Shown here: one piece after another, positions 24,771-32,497 of the stretch
How positions within the stretch are numbered: the first letter of the stretch is position 1
Layout of the letters: the number at the start of each line of letters is the position of its first letter
Origin: an uncultured bacterium
Lineage (GTDB): Bacteria; Bacillota; Clostridia; Lachnospirales; Lachnospiraceae
Assembly (NCBI GenBank): GCA_905215405.1
Contig: CAJMQE010000022.1
Location: 1-46,305, forward strand
Direction of reading: 5' to 3'
DNA length: 46,305 nucleotides
Notes under the pieces: generated by a model
Database searches by the model: none
Seen by the model: the letters and a program-made list of their open reading frames with translations, nothing else
What the model was told of the DNA's origin: nothing
Made by a program: the position numbers and the translations under genes

Positions 24771-26663
24771 ATGAGAGATAAATTAAAATCATTGTCTCTG
24801 GCAGCTTTACGCGATATTGCCAGAACGAAAAAAATCAAAAACATTACAGTTATGAGAAAAAATGATCTGATCGAGGCAATTATAGCTACTCTTGATGAAC
24901 AGGAGCAGGATCAGGCAATTAATGCTGTAGAGCAGAAGGCAGCGGAAGAAAAAAGTACGACCTCTGCAAAGGCTGAAAAGAAAAGTACAGTCAGAAAAAG
25001 TACAGCATCAAAGGAAACAGTCGAAAAAGAGAAGAATACAAACGACAAACGTCGCACCGAGAGCGCAGAACAGGCTGGAGAGCATACACATGCAGTAAGA
25101 CAGGAACGTGCTGGTCGCAGTGAACATGTTGTAAAAAATGAACATGTTGTAAAAAATGAACATGTTACAAAAAATGAACATGTGAATAAAAACGAACATA
25201 CTGCGAAGGCAGACCATACCAGCAGAAATGAACATACGGAGTATCACCAGGGACAGAGAACCCAGAATAGCAATGGATACCAGAACAATGGTGGATATCA
25301 AAATAACGGTGGGTATCAGAATAATGGTTATCAAAATAATGGATATCAGAGCAACGGATATCAGAACAACAATGGAAGCCAGAGCAGCATAGATAATCAG
25401 AATAATGGCAGCACTTCTTATAATAATGGTAATCAGACAGGAAATGCGCAGTATACAAATAATCAGGCTACAAATCAAAATCAGTATAATGCACAGAACA
25501 GTGGAGAAAAGCCACATCTTGACAGTGTCCTGAAATCAGAAGAACCAGCTGCAGACGGCATTTTAGAGGTACTTTCCGATGGATATGGATTTATTCGTTG
25601 TGAGAACTTCCTGCCAGGTGAAAATGATGTCTATGTATCACCATCCCAGATCAGAAGATTTAACTTAAAGACCGGGGATATTATCCGTGGACCAAAGAGA
25701 GTGAAATCTCAGGGTGAAAAATTCAGTGCACTTTTATATTTGGAATCTGTCAATGGATGCAGTCCAGCAGAAATAGCAAAAAGACCTGCATTTGAAAAAC
25801 TGACACCGATCTTTCCAAATGAACGGATCCATCTGGAGCCACATTCCAATTCTGTAGCCATGCGAATCGTGGATCTGATCTCCCCAATTGGTAAGGGACA
25901 GAGAGGTATGATCGTATCCCAGCCAAAAGCAGGTAAGACAACATTATTAAAACAAATTGCAAAATCAATTACGAGAAATCATCCGGATATGCATCTGATG
26001 ATTCTTTTAATCGATGAACGTCCGGAAGAAGTAACAGATATCAAAGAATCCATCGAAGGTAAAAATGTGGAAGTAATCTATTCGACATTTGATGAACTTC
26101 CAGACAGACATAAGAGAGTCTCAGAGATGGTGATTGAACGTGCAAAACGTCTGGTTGAACAGAAGCAGGACGTTATCATTCTTCTGGATAGTATTACAAG
26201 GCTTGCAAGAGCTTATAATCTGACAGTGCAGGCCAGTGGCCGTACATTATCAGGTGGACTTGATCCTGCAGCACTGCATATGCCAAAGAGGTTTTTCGGT
26301 GCAGCCAGAAATATGAGAGAAGGCGGCAGTCTTACGATCCTTGCGACAGCACTTGTTGAAACAGGTAGCAAAATGGATGATGTTGTATTCGAAGAGTTCA
26401 AGGGAACTGGTAATATGGAACTGGTACTCGATAGAAAACTTTCTGAAAAAAGAGTATTTCCTGCAATTGATATTGCAAAGAGCAGTACAAGAAGAGAAGA
26501 TCTGTTGTTAAGTAAAGAAGAACTGGAGTCCATGGATATTGTCAGAAAAGCTTTAAATGGAATGAAGTCAGAAGAGGCAGTAGAAAGAATCCTGGATCTT
26601 TTCTCAAAGACTAAGAATAATGATGAATTTATACAGATGGTCAAGAAGACCAGAATCGTCTAA
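24771..26663 (+). CDS. rho: Transcription termination factor Rho with a long N-terminal insert
   Basis: This 630-residue protein is about 200 residues longer than typical Rho. Residues 1-45 form the Rho_N helical domain. Residues ~50-118 are charged. Residues 119-155 hold tandem KNEHV-type repeats. Residues ~165-245 are dominated by Asn, Gln, Tyr, Gly and Ser (repeated NGYQNN). The RNA-binding cold-shock domain follows (GILEVLSDGYGFIR, ~263-276), then the ATPase core with Walker A QPKAGKTT (384-391), LLIDERPEEVTD, LLDSITRLARAYN and the secondary RNA site. AAGGAG precedes the ATG. The catalytic half is complete, so it should be an active helicase; the insert is prion-like in composition. Confidence 0.96.
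   Translation: MRDKLKSLSLAALRDIARTKKIKNITVMRKNDLIEAIIATLDEQEQDQAINAVEQKAAEEKSTTSAKAEKKSTVRKSTASKETVEKEKNTNDKRRTESAEQAGEHTHAVRQERAGRSEHVVKNEHVVKNEHVTKNEHVNKNEHTAKADHTSRNEHTEYHQGQRTQNSNGYQNNGGYQNNGGYQNNGYQNNGYQSNGYQNNNGSQSSIDNQNNGSTSYNNGNQTGNAQYTNNQATNQNQYNAQNSGEKPHLDSVLKSEEPAADGILEVLSDGYGFIRCENFLPGENDVYVSPSQIRRFNLKTGDIIRGPKRVKSQGEKFSALLYLESVNGCSPAEIAKRPAFEKLTPIFPNERIHLEPHSNSVAMRIVDLISPIGKGQRGMIVSQPKAGKTTLLKQIAKSITRNHPDMHLMILLIDERPEEVTDIKESIEGKNVEVIYSTFDELPDRHKRVSEMVIERAKRLVEQKQDVIILLDSITRLARAYNLTVQASGRTLSGGLDPAALHMPKRFFGAARNMREGGSLTILATALVETGSKMDDVVFEEFKGTGNMELVLDRKLSEKRVFPAIDIAKSSTRREDLLLSKEELESMDIVRKALNGMKSEEAVERILDLFSKTKNNDEFIQMVKKTRIV
25121..25210 (+). repeat. 18-bp tandem repeat in rho
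   Basis: About five copies of an 18-bp unit (TGAACATGTTGTAAAAAA) run in tandem and encode the KNEHV repeats. The first copies are identical, so copy number may change by slippage without shifting the frame. Confidence 0.85.
25272..25380 (+). repeat. Asn/Gln/Tyr/Gly repeat tract in rho
   Basis: Degenerate 15- to 18-bp units encode successive NGYQNN or GGYQNN blocks. They form the core of the prion-like insert. Synonymous differences between copies show selection on the amino acids rather than only on DNA. Confidence 0.8.
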
Positions 26664-26732
26664 ATCATGACACAGAGTTTTCCCGTGGAAACTGCTGATG
26701 TTGTCATAAAATTAAAAAAAATGAAATTAAGC

Positions 26733-26761
26733 TTGCATTAGCATATGTTGTATGCTACAAT
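26733..26761 (+). promoter_or_regulatory. SigA-type promoter of rpmE
   Basis: TTGCAT (26733-26738), a 17-base spacer and TACAAT (26756-26761), with TGC before the -10, form a strong promoter. It predicts a start near 26768 and a leader of ~150 bases. Confidence 0.7.
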
Positions 26762-26765
26762 TAAG

Positions 26766-26904
26766 AAGCTGTTTATCAGAGAAGAAGATCGGCTAGCCGA
26801 TTTTATGTTGTTGAATCTATGGTTCAGCAACCCGCGTAAAGGCGCTGAATATCTGCAGGCAGCTATTTGGCTCGCCAAAAGGCGCGAGTATATATACGAA
26901 TTGA
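26766..26904 (+). ncRNA. Structured rpmE leader, candidate L31 autoregulatory element
   Basis: The leader can form a closing helix, AAGCTG/CAGCT (26766-26771 with 26860-26864), backed by CAG/CTG (26777-26779 with 26853-26855). Inside it are ATCGG-CTAG-CCGAT (26788-26801) and GTTGTTGAA/TTCAGCAAC (26807-26815 with 26823-26831). A further hairpin, CTCGCC-AAAA-GGCGCGAG, spans 26871-26888 just before the ribosome-binding site. Leaders that bind L31 have been proposed in Firmicutes; I have not matched this one to a published model. Confidence 0.5.
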
Positions 26905-26917
26905 AGAGGTGAAAATC

Positions 26918-27124
26918 ATGAAAGAAGGAATCCATCCAGCATATTACCAGGCAAAGGTTGTTTGCAACTGTGGTAACGAATTTGTAACAGGTTCAACAAA
27001 GGAAGATATCCATGTTGAAATTTGTTCAAAATGTCATCCTTATTATACAGGACAGCAGAAGGCAACTTCAGCTCGTGGACGTATTGATAAGTTCAATAAG
27101 AAATATGGCGTTCAAAGCAAATAG
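26918..27124 (+). CDS. rpmE: 50S ribosomal protein L31, zinc-binding type
   Basis: This 68-residue protein begins MKEGIHPAYY and has the zinc ligands of the C+ form, CNC near residue 16 and CSKC near 37. It then has the family motif HPYYTGQQK and an RIDKFNKKYG C-terminus. The ATG at 26918 follows GAGGTG by 7 bases; an upstream in-frame ATG lies within the structured leader. It follows rho as in many Clostridia. Being the zinc form, its supply may drop under zinc starvation, where a paralogue often takes over. Confidence 0.97.
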   Translation: MKEGIHPAYYQAKVVCNCGNEFVTGSTKEDIHVEICSKCHPYYTGQQKATSARGRIDKFNKKYGVQSK

Positions 27125-27134
27125 TGTAAAAGAT

Positions 27135-27166
27135 AAGGTTGAGGTTGGAAAATCTCAACCTTTTTT
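27135..27166 (+). terminator. rpmE terminator
   Basis: AAGGTTGAG (27135-27143) pairs with CTCAACCTT (27154-27162), followed by a T-run to 27166. Confidence 0.85.
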
Positions 27167-27239
27167 ACCTTATGCAAAACTTTATAAAGCATTTTAAAGT
27201 ATAGTCTCAATTTGAAAAAATAAAGTTGGATTATGCTTT

Positions 27240-27309
27240 TTGTCGACTTTGTTAATATTTGTAATATGACAGAATGAAGTGTTCGGATGGAACCTAAGGT
27301 TCCAGAACA
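27240..27309 (+). promoter_or_regulatory. Promoter and leader hairpin of the DUF1385 gene
   Basis: TTGTCG (27240-27245), 16 bases and TAATAT (27262-27267) form a plausible promoter. Near the predicted 5' end a hairpin forms from TGTTC-gga-TGGAACC (27280-27294) and GGTTCCA-GAACA (27298-27309), only the gga being unpaired. AGGAGG follows at 27331. The hairpin could protect or regulate the operon message (inference). Confidence 0.45.
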
Positions 27310-27340
27310 GAGCATTTGGTCATGTGTTTTAGGAGGTTTT

Positions 27341-28930
27341 ATGAAACCATCAGGAATCGGTGGTCAGGCAGTTATTGAAGGCATTATGATGCGAAATCAG
27401 AATGTGTATTCGGTAGCAGTCAGAAAGCCTGATAACGAAATTGAAGTTGTGAAGAAAGAAAGCCAGCTGCTTACAGAAAAGCATAAATGGCTGAATTATC
27501 CGATCATCAGAGGTATTTTTAATTTTATAGATTCACTTGTACTGGGCATGTCTACAATTACTTATTCAGCAAGTTTTTATGATGAGGAACCAAAAGAAAA
27601 GGAGCCTACACCAGTCGATACCGTCGCAAAGGCTGTATTTAAAGATAAGCTGGATTCTGTTTTAATGGCAGTCACTGTATTATTTTCTATAGCATTTGCG
27701 GTAGTCCTTTTTATGCTGACACCGTATTTTGTGTCAAGATTACTTTCAAAGATAATTGTTTCCAAAGGTGTACTTAATTTAATAGAAGGTCTGATCCGTG
27801 TTGCAATATTTATTATTTACATTCTTGCAATATCAATGATGAAAGATATCAAACGAGTATTTATGTATCATGGAGCAGAGCACAAATGCATTAACTGCGT
27901 GGAAAACGGACTCGAGTTAAATGTGGAAAATGTCAGAATTAGTTCAAGACATCATAAGAGATGTGGAACAAGTTTCCTATTTTTTGTAATGTTCGTCAGT
28001 GTTATCTTTTTTATCTTTATCAGTGTGGATAATCCGTTCTGGCAGATCGCAATCCGATTATTGCTTGTTCCTGTAATTGCAGGGGTATCCTATGAACTGA
28101 TCAGATGGGCTGGACGTAGTGAAAATAAATTTGTTGAGATTATCAGTAAACCAGGAATGTGGTTACAGAGTCTGACGACCAGAGAACCGGACGACGATAT
28201 GATCGAAGTTGGAATCAAAGCGGTCGAGGCAGTATTTGACTGGAAGAAATTCCTGAAAGAATACTATGAAGAAATCGATATTAACGGCATTCATGAGACT
28301 GTAGCTGACAAAGCAGATGAGGCAGGACAGTCGACTACAGCTGGAGATGCGATTGCATCGAAAGCGGCAGAACCTGAGACATTTAAGCAGGTCATCAAGG
28401 AAATGTCTGCAACAGCAGAAGCACAGGATGAGGCAGAGACTGAAAAAGCAGAAGCACAGATGCAGGATGAAGATGACTTGACGGAAGTGGCAGATGCAAA
28501 GGAAGATGCACAAACTGAAAATGCAGATTCTTCGAAAGAAGCTGAAACTGCAAGTGGACAGAACAGTGATGCGTCTGTAGATCAGCAGGAATCTGAGACT
28601 CAGAAAACGGATACAATAGAGGATTCTATAAAAGAAAATGTGGATGCTTCCGACAAAGCAGAAGCGTTAGATAATGAGGACAAAACTTCGGACGATGGAA
28701 TTCAGATGATGGATCAGGCACTTGAAGAGCCGGATGAATCTCAATATATTGAAGAAGAAAAAGTCCCAACTGTTAAGAACAAGAAATCAAAGAAATATAA
28801 AAAGAAAAATAAGCAGAACAAGCAGAACAAGCAGAACAAGCAGAACAAGCAGAACAATCAGAACAATCAGAATAACAAAAATAGTTCTGAAAATAGTAAT
28901 TCTGAATCAAAGAAGGATATGGGAAAGTAG
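27341..28930 (+). CDS. DUF1385 membrane protein with acidic and KQN-repeat tail
   Basis: The ATG at 27341 follows AGGAGG and gives the family N-terminus MKPSGIGGQAVIEGIMMR. The DUF1385 core (~1-310) has several membrane helices and the conserved MYHGAEHKCINC and SRHHKRCGTSF segments. The tail (~320-529) is unusual: an Ala/Glu/Asp/Ser-rich acidic stretch, then a Lys-rich segment and tandem NKQ repeats. The family function is unknown, but its position before prmC and prfA is conserved in Clostridia. The tail is probably cytoplasmic and disordered. The stop lies 9 bases before prmC. Confidence 0.88.
   Translation: MKPSGIGGQAVIEGIMMRNQNVYSVAVRKPDNEIEVVKKESQLLTEKHKWLNYPIIRGIFNFIDSLVLGMSTITYSASFYDEEPKEKEPTPVDTVAKAVFKDKLDSVLMAVTVLFSIAFAVVLFMLTPYFVSRLLSKIIVSKGVLNLIEGLIRVAIFIIYILAISMMKDIKRVFMYHGAEHKCINCVENGLELNVENVRISSRHHKRCGTSFLFFVMFVSVIFFIFISVDNPFWQIAIRLLLVPVIAGVSYELIRWAGRSENKFVEIISKPGMWLQSLTTREPDDDMIEVGIKAVEAVFDWKKFLKEYYEEIDINGIHETVADKADEAGQSTTAGDAIASKAAEPETFKQVIKEMSATAEAQDEAETEKAEAQMQDEDDLTEVADAKEDAQTENADSSKEAETASGQNSDASVDQQESETQKTDTIEDSIKENVDASDKAEALDNEDKTSDDGIQMMDQALEEPDESQYIEEEKVPTVKNKKSKKYKKKNKQNKQNKQNKQNKQNNQNNQNNKNSSENSNSESKKDMGK
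28811..28873 (+). repeat. 9-bp tandem repeat at the end of the DUF1385 gene
   Basis: Five perfect copies of AAGCAGAAC (28811-28855) are followed by two imperfect ones. They encode the (KQN)n tail. A multiple-of-three unit allows length change without a frameshift. Confidence 0.9.
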
Positions 28931-28939
28931 AACAGTCTT

Positions 28940-29809
28940 ATGAATGAATATTTTGAAAAGGGAAGAACACTTGGTAGTGTAGTCCGATATGGTGAAAGTG
29001 TTTTACGTAATCATGAGATAGAAAATGCATCATACGACAGTTTTGCGTTACTGGCCGATCTTCTAAAGATCGACCGTGCCCATTACTTTTTGCATCAGAA
29101 TGACCTGTTATCTGATGAGGTAATATGGCAGGAGTACTGTGCACAGATTGAACAAAGAGCCAGTCATGTACCACTGCAGCATATTATTGGGCAGGCAGAT
29201 TTCTTTGGAAGGTCCTTTGTTGTCAATGGAGATGTTTTAGTGCCAAGAGCAGATACAGAATGTCTGGTCGAAGAGGCAATTAAGAGAAGCAGCCCAGGAG
29301 ATACCGTGCTGGATGTATGCACAGGATCAGGCTGTATTCTAATAACACTGGCACTTGAGTGCGATCTGAAAAGTGGAGTTGGAATAGATATTTCCGCACC
29401 GGCACTTAATGTAGCTGGGCAGAATCAGAAAAATCTGAATGCAGAAAAGTTGAAATTTCTCCAGAGCGATCTATTTGAACAGTTAAAAGGCAGAGAAGAA
29501 AGATTTGATATGATCGTATCCAATCCGCCCTACATTAGAACTGCAGAGATAGAGAAACTGGATAAAGAAGTGAAAATTTACGATCCCATGCTGGCACTTG
29601 ATGGTCATGATGACGGTCTTTATTTCTACAGAAAGATTACTGCACAGGCAGGATCATTTCTAAAGAAGGGCGGTTGGTTGCTCTATGAGATCGGATATGA
29701 TCAGGCAGAAGAGGTCGAAGACCTTATGAAGGCACATGGATATGAAGATATACAAACTGTCAAAGATCTTGCTGGTCTGGACAGAGTTGTACTTGGTAAA
29801 CTGAAATAA
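28940..29809 (+). CDS. prmC: Peptide chain release factor N5-glutamine methyltransferase
   Basis: This 289-residue enzyme methylates the GGQ glutamine of release factors. The N-terminal helical domain contains the LQHIIGQADFFGRSFVV block, and the catalytic domain has VPRADTECLVEEA, the SAM site VLDVCTGSGCI and the substrate-binding SNPPYI (194-199). It sits 9 bases after the DUF1385 gene and 15 bases before its substrate gene prfA, the classical pairing. Its ribosome-binding site is weak (GGGAAAG), consistent with coupling to upstream translation. Confidence 0.96.
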   Translation: MNEYFEKGRTLGSVVRYGESVLRNHEIENASYDSFALLADLLKIDRAHYFLHQNDLLSDEVIWQEYCAQIEQRASHVPLQHIIGQADFFGRSFVVNGDVLVPRADTECLVEEAIKRSSPGDTVLDVCTGSGCILITLALECDLKSGVGIDISAPALNVAGQNQKNLNAEKLKFLQSDLFEQLKGREERFDMIVSNPPYIRTAEIEKLDKEVKIYDPMLALDGHDDGLYFYRKITAQAGSFLKKGGWLLYEIGYDQAEEVEDLMKAHGYEDIQTVKDLAGLDRVVLGKLK

Positions 29810-29824
29810 TGGAGGAAAGTTAAA

Positions 29825-30904
29825 GTGGAAATGTTTGACAAACTTGAGGATCTGGTTAACAGATATGAGGATGTAAATGCAGAATTAAGCAATCCTGATG
29901 TAGTTAGTGACCAGTCTCGTTTTCGAAAGCTGATGAAAGAACAGAATGATCTGGCTCCTATTGTAGAGACATTTAAAGAATATAAAGCATGTAAGCAGAA
30001 TATTGAAGATAGTCTTGAAATGCTGGAAGAAGAAAGCGATGAAGAACTGAAAGAACTTGCGAAAGAAGAATTAAATGAGTCCAAGAAAAAAGTTGAGGAT
30101 TTTGAAGAAGAGTTGAAGATCCTTTTACTGCCAAAGGACCCTAACGATGATAAGAATGTATTCGTAGAAATCAGAGCAGGTGCCGGTGGAGACGAAGCAG
30201 CACTGTTTGCTTCAGAATTATACAGAATGTATTGTCAGTATTCTGACAGCAGACACTGGAAAACAAGTCTTGTCAATGTAAATGAAAATGGAATTGGCGG
30301 ATTTAAGGAAGTCGTATTCCAGATTACAGGACAGGGTGCTTACAGCCGTTTAAAATATGAAAGTGGTGTACACAGAGTACAGCGTGTACCTGAGACAGAA
30401 TCAGGTGGACGTATCCATACATCAACAGCAACAGTTGCTATTATGCCTGAGGCAGAAGATGTTGAAGTTGAATTAAATGAAAAAGACTATAAATTCGATG
30501 TATTCCGTGCTTCTGGTAATGGTGGACAGTGCGTTAATACAACAGATTCCGCTGTTCGTCTGACACATTTCCCAACAGGTATTGTAATTTCCTGTCAGGA
30601 TGAAAAATCTCAGATCAAGAACAAGGAAAAAGCATTAAAAGTTCTGCGTGCAAAACTTTTTGAATTAGAACAGCAGAAGAAACATGATGCAGAAGCTGAT
30701 TTAAGAAAGAGCCAGGTAGGAACAGGTGATCGTTCTGAAAAGATCAGAACATACAATTTCCCACAGGGCCGTGTTACAGAGCACAGAATCAAACTGACAC
30801 TTTACAAGATCGATAACATTATGAATGGTGATCTTGATGAGATCATTGACAGTCTGATCGCTGCTGACCAGGCTGCAAAGCTTGCAAATGTGGATGAGAA
30901 CTAG
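29825..30904 (+). CDS. prfA: Peptide chain release factor 1
   Basis: This 359-residue factor reads UAA and UAG stops. The PxT anticodon-like motif is PET (189-191), which marks it as RF1 rather than RF2, and the catalytic GGQ is at 233-235 in ASGNGGQCVNTTDSAVRLTH. The AGAGGDEAALFASEL block is present. The GTG at 29825 is preferred: GGAGG lies 9 bases upstream, whereas the next ATG is 15 bases away. It is last in the rpmE-DUF1385-prmC-prfA block and ends at a terminator. Confidence 0.97.
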   Translation: MEMFDKLEDLVNRYEDVNAELSNPDVVSDQSRFRKLMKEQNDLAPIVETFKEYKACKQNIEDSLEMLEEESDEELKELAKEELNESKKKVEDFEEELKILLLPKDPNDDKNVFVEIRAGAGGDEAALFASELYRMYCQYSDSRHWKTSLVNVNENGIGGFKEVVFQITGQGAYSRLKYESGVHRVQRVPETESGGRIHTSTATVAIMPEAEDVEVELNEKDYKFDVFRASGNGGQCVNTTDSAVRLTHFPTGIVISCQDEKSQIKNKEKALKVLRAKLFELEQQKKHDAEADLRKSQVGTGDRSEKIRTYNFPQGRVTEHRIKLTLYKIDNIMNGDLDEIIDSLIAADQAAKLANVDEN

Positions 30905-30970
30905 AAGATAATAAGGTTCTTTGTTAAGTTGAAGATTGATAGATGATAGTTTCATAAATCATAAAAGGAT

Positions 30971-31011
30971 TGTCCGGTATTGGCTTTAAAGGCTCATATC
31001 GGACATTTTTT
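30971..31011 (+). terminator. prfA terminator
   Basis: TGTCCGGTAT pairs with ATATCGGACA (one G-U), the stem extended by TGGC/GGCT-type pairing, and six T follow. Confidence 0.8.
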
Positions 31012-31140
31012 ATGCGGAGAGCTTAGCGGAATTTGTGGAACTGTGTTGTAAGTGGTCTATAATTTGTGAGTTGCCTGTGGTATTATGATGTATGATAAAT
31101 GTGAAGTTGATTGCGTTATTTTCTTAGGAAAGGAACTGCT

Positions 31141-32052
31141 ATGAAGAAAATTTTGATTACTGGTGGAACAACATTTGTTAGCAAATATGCTGCAAAGTAT
31201 TTTTTAGAGCGTGAATATGAGGTTTATGTTCTTAACAGAAATACAAGACCTCAGATTCAAGGTGTTACTTTAATTGAAGGAGATCGGCATGAATTGGGGG
31301 ATAAGATTAGAGATATTCACTTTGATATTGTCGCTGATATCACGGCTTATCATGCAGACGACATACTTGATTTATGTGAAGCACTAGGTTCATTTGGACA
31401 ATATATCATGATAAGTTCAAGTGCTGTATATGCAGAAAATGATAGGCAACCATTGAAAGAAGATGCAAAAAAAGCAGTCAATAAGTTTTGGAAGAAATAT
31501 GGAACCGATAAGATTGAGGCTGAGAAGTGTTTGTTAGAGAGAGTGCCGGATGCATATATTTTGAGACCACCATATTTGTATGGGCCGATGAATAATGTGT
31601 ATAGAGAGGCATTTATATTTGATTGTGCGAAAGCGGATAGAAAGTTTTATCTGCCAAAGGATGGAGAAATGAAACTTCAATTTTTGCATGTAAAAGATTT
31701 ATGCAAAATTATGGAAGTAATTATGTGTACTACTCCCAAGGATCATATCTTTAATGTTGGAAACGTTGAGACTGTATCAATAAAAGACTGGGTTACAATG
31801 TGTTATACATGCTTTCACAAAATTCCTGTTTTTGAAAATGTATATGAAAATATTGAACAGAGAAAATTTTTTAGTTTTTATAATTATGAGTATCGTCTGG
31901 ATGTAGAAAGGCAGAAAAAAATATATGCAGAAACGATTTCTCTGGCAGATGGACTAGAAGAGTCTGCGAAATGGTATCTATCAAATGAGGCAGAGGTCAG
32001 AAAGAAGCCATATATGAAATATATTGACGAAAATTTGGTAGAATTTAAATGA
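31141..32052 (+). CDS. NAD-dependent epimerase/dehydratase family protein
   Basis: The ATG at 31141 follows AAAGGAA and gives the canonical MKKILITGGTTFVSKYAAKY Rossmann start. The 303 residues form an atypical extended SDR: the catalytic Tyr region carries SSSAVYAEN and the usual YxxxK is represented by KYGTDKIEAEK, then PPYLYGPMNN. It resembles the isoflavone reductase-like or nucleotide-sugar epimerase branch; the substrate cannot be read from the sequence. It is monocistronic with AT-rich codon use. A TATAAT lies at 31058-31063 with no well-spaced -35 box. Confidence 0.78.
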   Translation: MKKILITGGTTFVSKYAAKYFLEREYEVYVLNRNTRPQIQGVTLIEGDRHELGDKIRDIHFDIVADITAYHADDILDLCEALGSFGQYIMISSSAVYAENDRQPLKEDAKKAVNKFWKKYGTDKIEAEKCLLERVPDAYILRPPYLYGPMNNVYREAFIFDCAKADRKFYLPKDGEMKLQFLHVKDLCKIMEVIMCTTPKDHIFNVGNVETVSIKDWVTMCYTCFHKIPVFENVYENIEQRKFFSFYNYEYRLDVERQKKIYAETISLADGLEESAKWYLSNEAEVRKKPYMKYIDENLVEFK

Positions 32053-32080
32053 TAAATTATGGATGATTTGAAGTATACCC

Positions 32081-32108
32081 TTGAATTATCCTTATCTTTT
32101 GCTATAAT
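32081..32108 (+). promoter_or_regulatory. Promoter of the candidate antitoxin RNA
   Basis: TTGAAT (32081-32086), a 16-base spacer and TATAAT (32103-32108), preceded by TGC, form a strong extended promoter. It predicts transcription from about 32115. No plus-strand gene follows it, which points to a small RNA. Confidence 0.75.
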
Positions 32109-32114
32109 ATAATT

Positions 32115-32204
32115 AGAAAAAGGCAATCGCCACAGAGTGGTTGACCAGTTATAGAAAAACAAAAGCCTTCCCCCGACTCGCCAAAGTACAGGGAAGGTTT
32201 TTTT
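32115..32204 (+). ncRNA. Candidate type I antitoxin RNA
   Basis: A ~90-base RNA is predicted between the promoter at 32081-32108 and the terminator at 32166-32204. Near its 5' end GGCAATC (32122-32128) and GGTTGACC (32139-32146) can pair around a short loop. Its last ~50 bases are antisense to the 3' end of the toxin message made from the opposite strand. Antisense RNAs of the TxpA-RatA and Fst types share this convergent layout. It holds no credible reading frame. Confidence 0.65.
32166..32204. terminator. Bidirectional terminator shared by toxin and antitoxin RNAs
   Basis: CCTTCCC (32166-32172) pairs with GGGAAGG (32191-32197). Seven T follow on plus, and an A-run before the stem gives T-rich sequence on minus. 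Both convergent transcripts can end here. Confidence 0.8.
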
Positions 32205-32207
32205 ATG

Positions 32208-32297
32208 TTAATGACATATCAAGTAAATGAATGTCAGCATTGCAAAGAGGAACATTCCACAAGACATTAAATCCTTAAAATCTAAAGAATCCTTCAT
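32208..32297 (-). CDS. Holin-like type I toxin peptide, 29 residues
   Basis: This short gene starts at the ATG at 32297, with GGAGG 8 bases upstream; another ATG at 32303 is only 2 bases from it. The peptide begins MKDSLDFKDLMSCGM and continues FLFAMLTFIYLICH, a short charged head and one hydrophobic membrane helix. This matches the putative holin-like toxin pattern (charged N-terminus, LM-x2-GMF-x-LAMLT-type helix). Such peptides depolarise the membrane when overproduced. It lacks the usual basic C-terminal tail and ends in Cys-His. It is flanked by a dedicated promoter, a structured leader and a convergent small RNA, as expected for a type I toxin-antitoxin locus. Confidence 0.75.
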   Translation of the reverse strand: MKDSLDFKDLMSCGMFLFAMLTFIYLICH

Positions 32298-32407
32298 AAG
32301 CATCACCTCCATTCTATGTAGAATGAAGGTCAACCATCCTGTATCACGATTGCCAGTAGCATTACTGCTACCATAATTGTTATATCATAGAATGATATAG
32401 AAAACAA
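32298..32407 (-). promoter_or_regulatory. Toxin promoter and structured leader
   Basis: Read on minus, TTGTTT (32402-32407), 17 bases and TATAAC (32379-32384) form a promoter starting transcription near 32372. The ~75-base leader begins with a GTAGCA-GTAA-TGCTAC hairpin. The shared motif GGCAATCG...GGTTGACC follows (plus positions 32328-32354), then an ATTCT-ACAT-AGAAT hairpin touching the GGAGG. The hairpins could hold translation back until processing (inference from known type I toxins). Confidence 0.6.
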
Positions 32408-32497
32408 ACTTGAATAATGCGAATGCGGACAGATTTTGCATGTGGTTTATAGTAAAAAGAAATGGATACCTTGTTTCTATTTTTGGGGAAAGGAAAA

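Noticed and set aside
25008..25517. 169-codon minus-strand frame across the rho insert
   Set aside because: It is the antisense reading of the Asn-rich repeats, giving a false Ile/Leu-rich membrane-like protein.
32122..32354. Fst-type complementary direct repeats (DRa/DRb) in the toxin locus
   Set aside because: The repeats are inverted in DNA, so both RNAs carry the same sense rather than complementary sequence. The locus is toxin-like but not a standard Fst arrangement.
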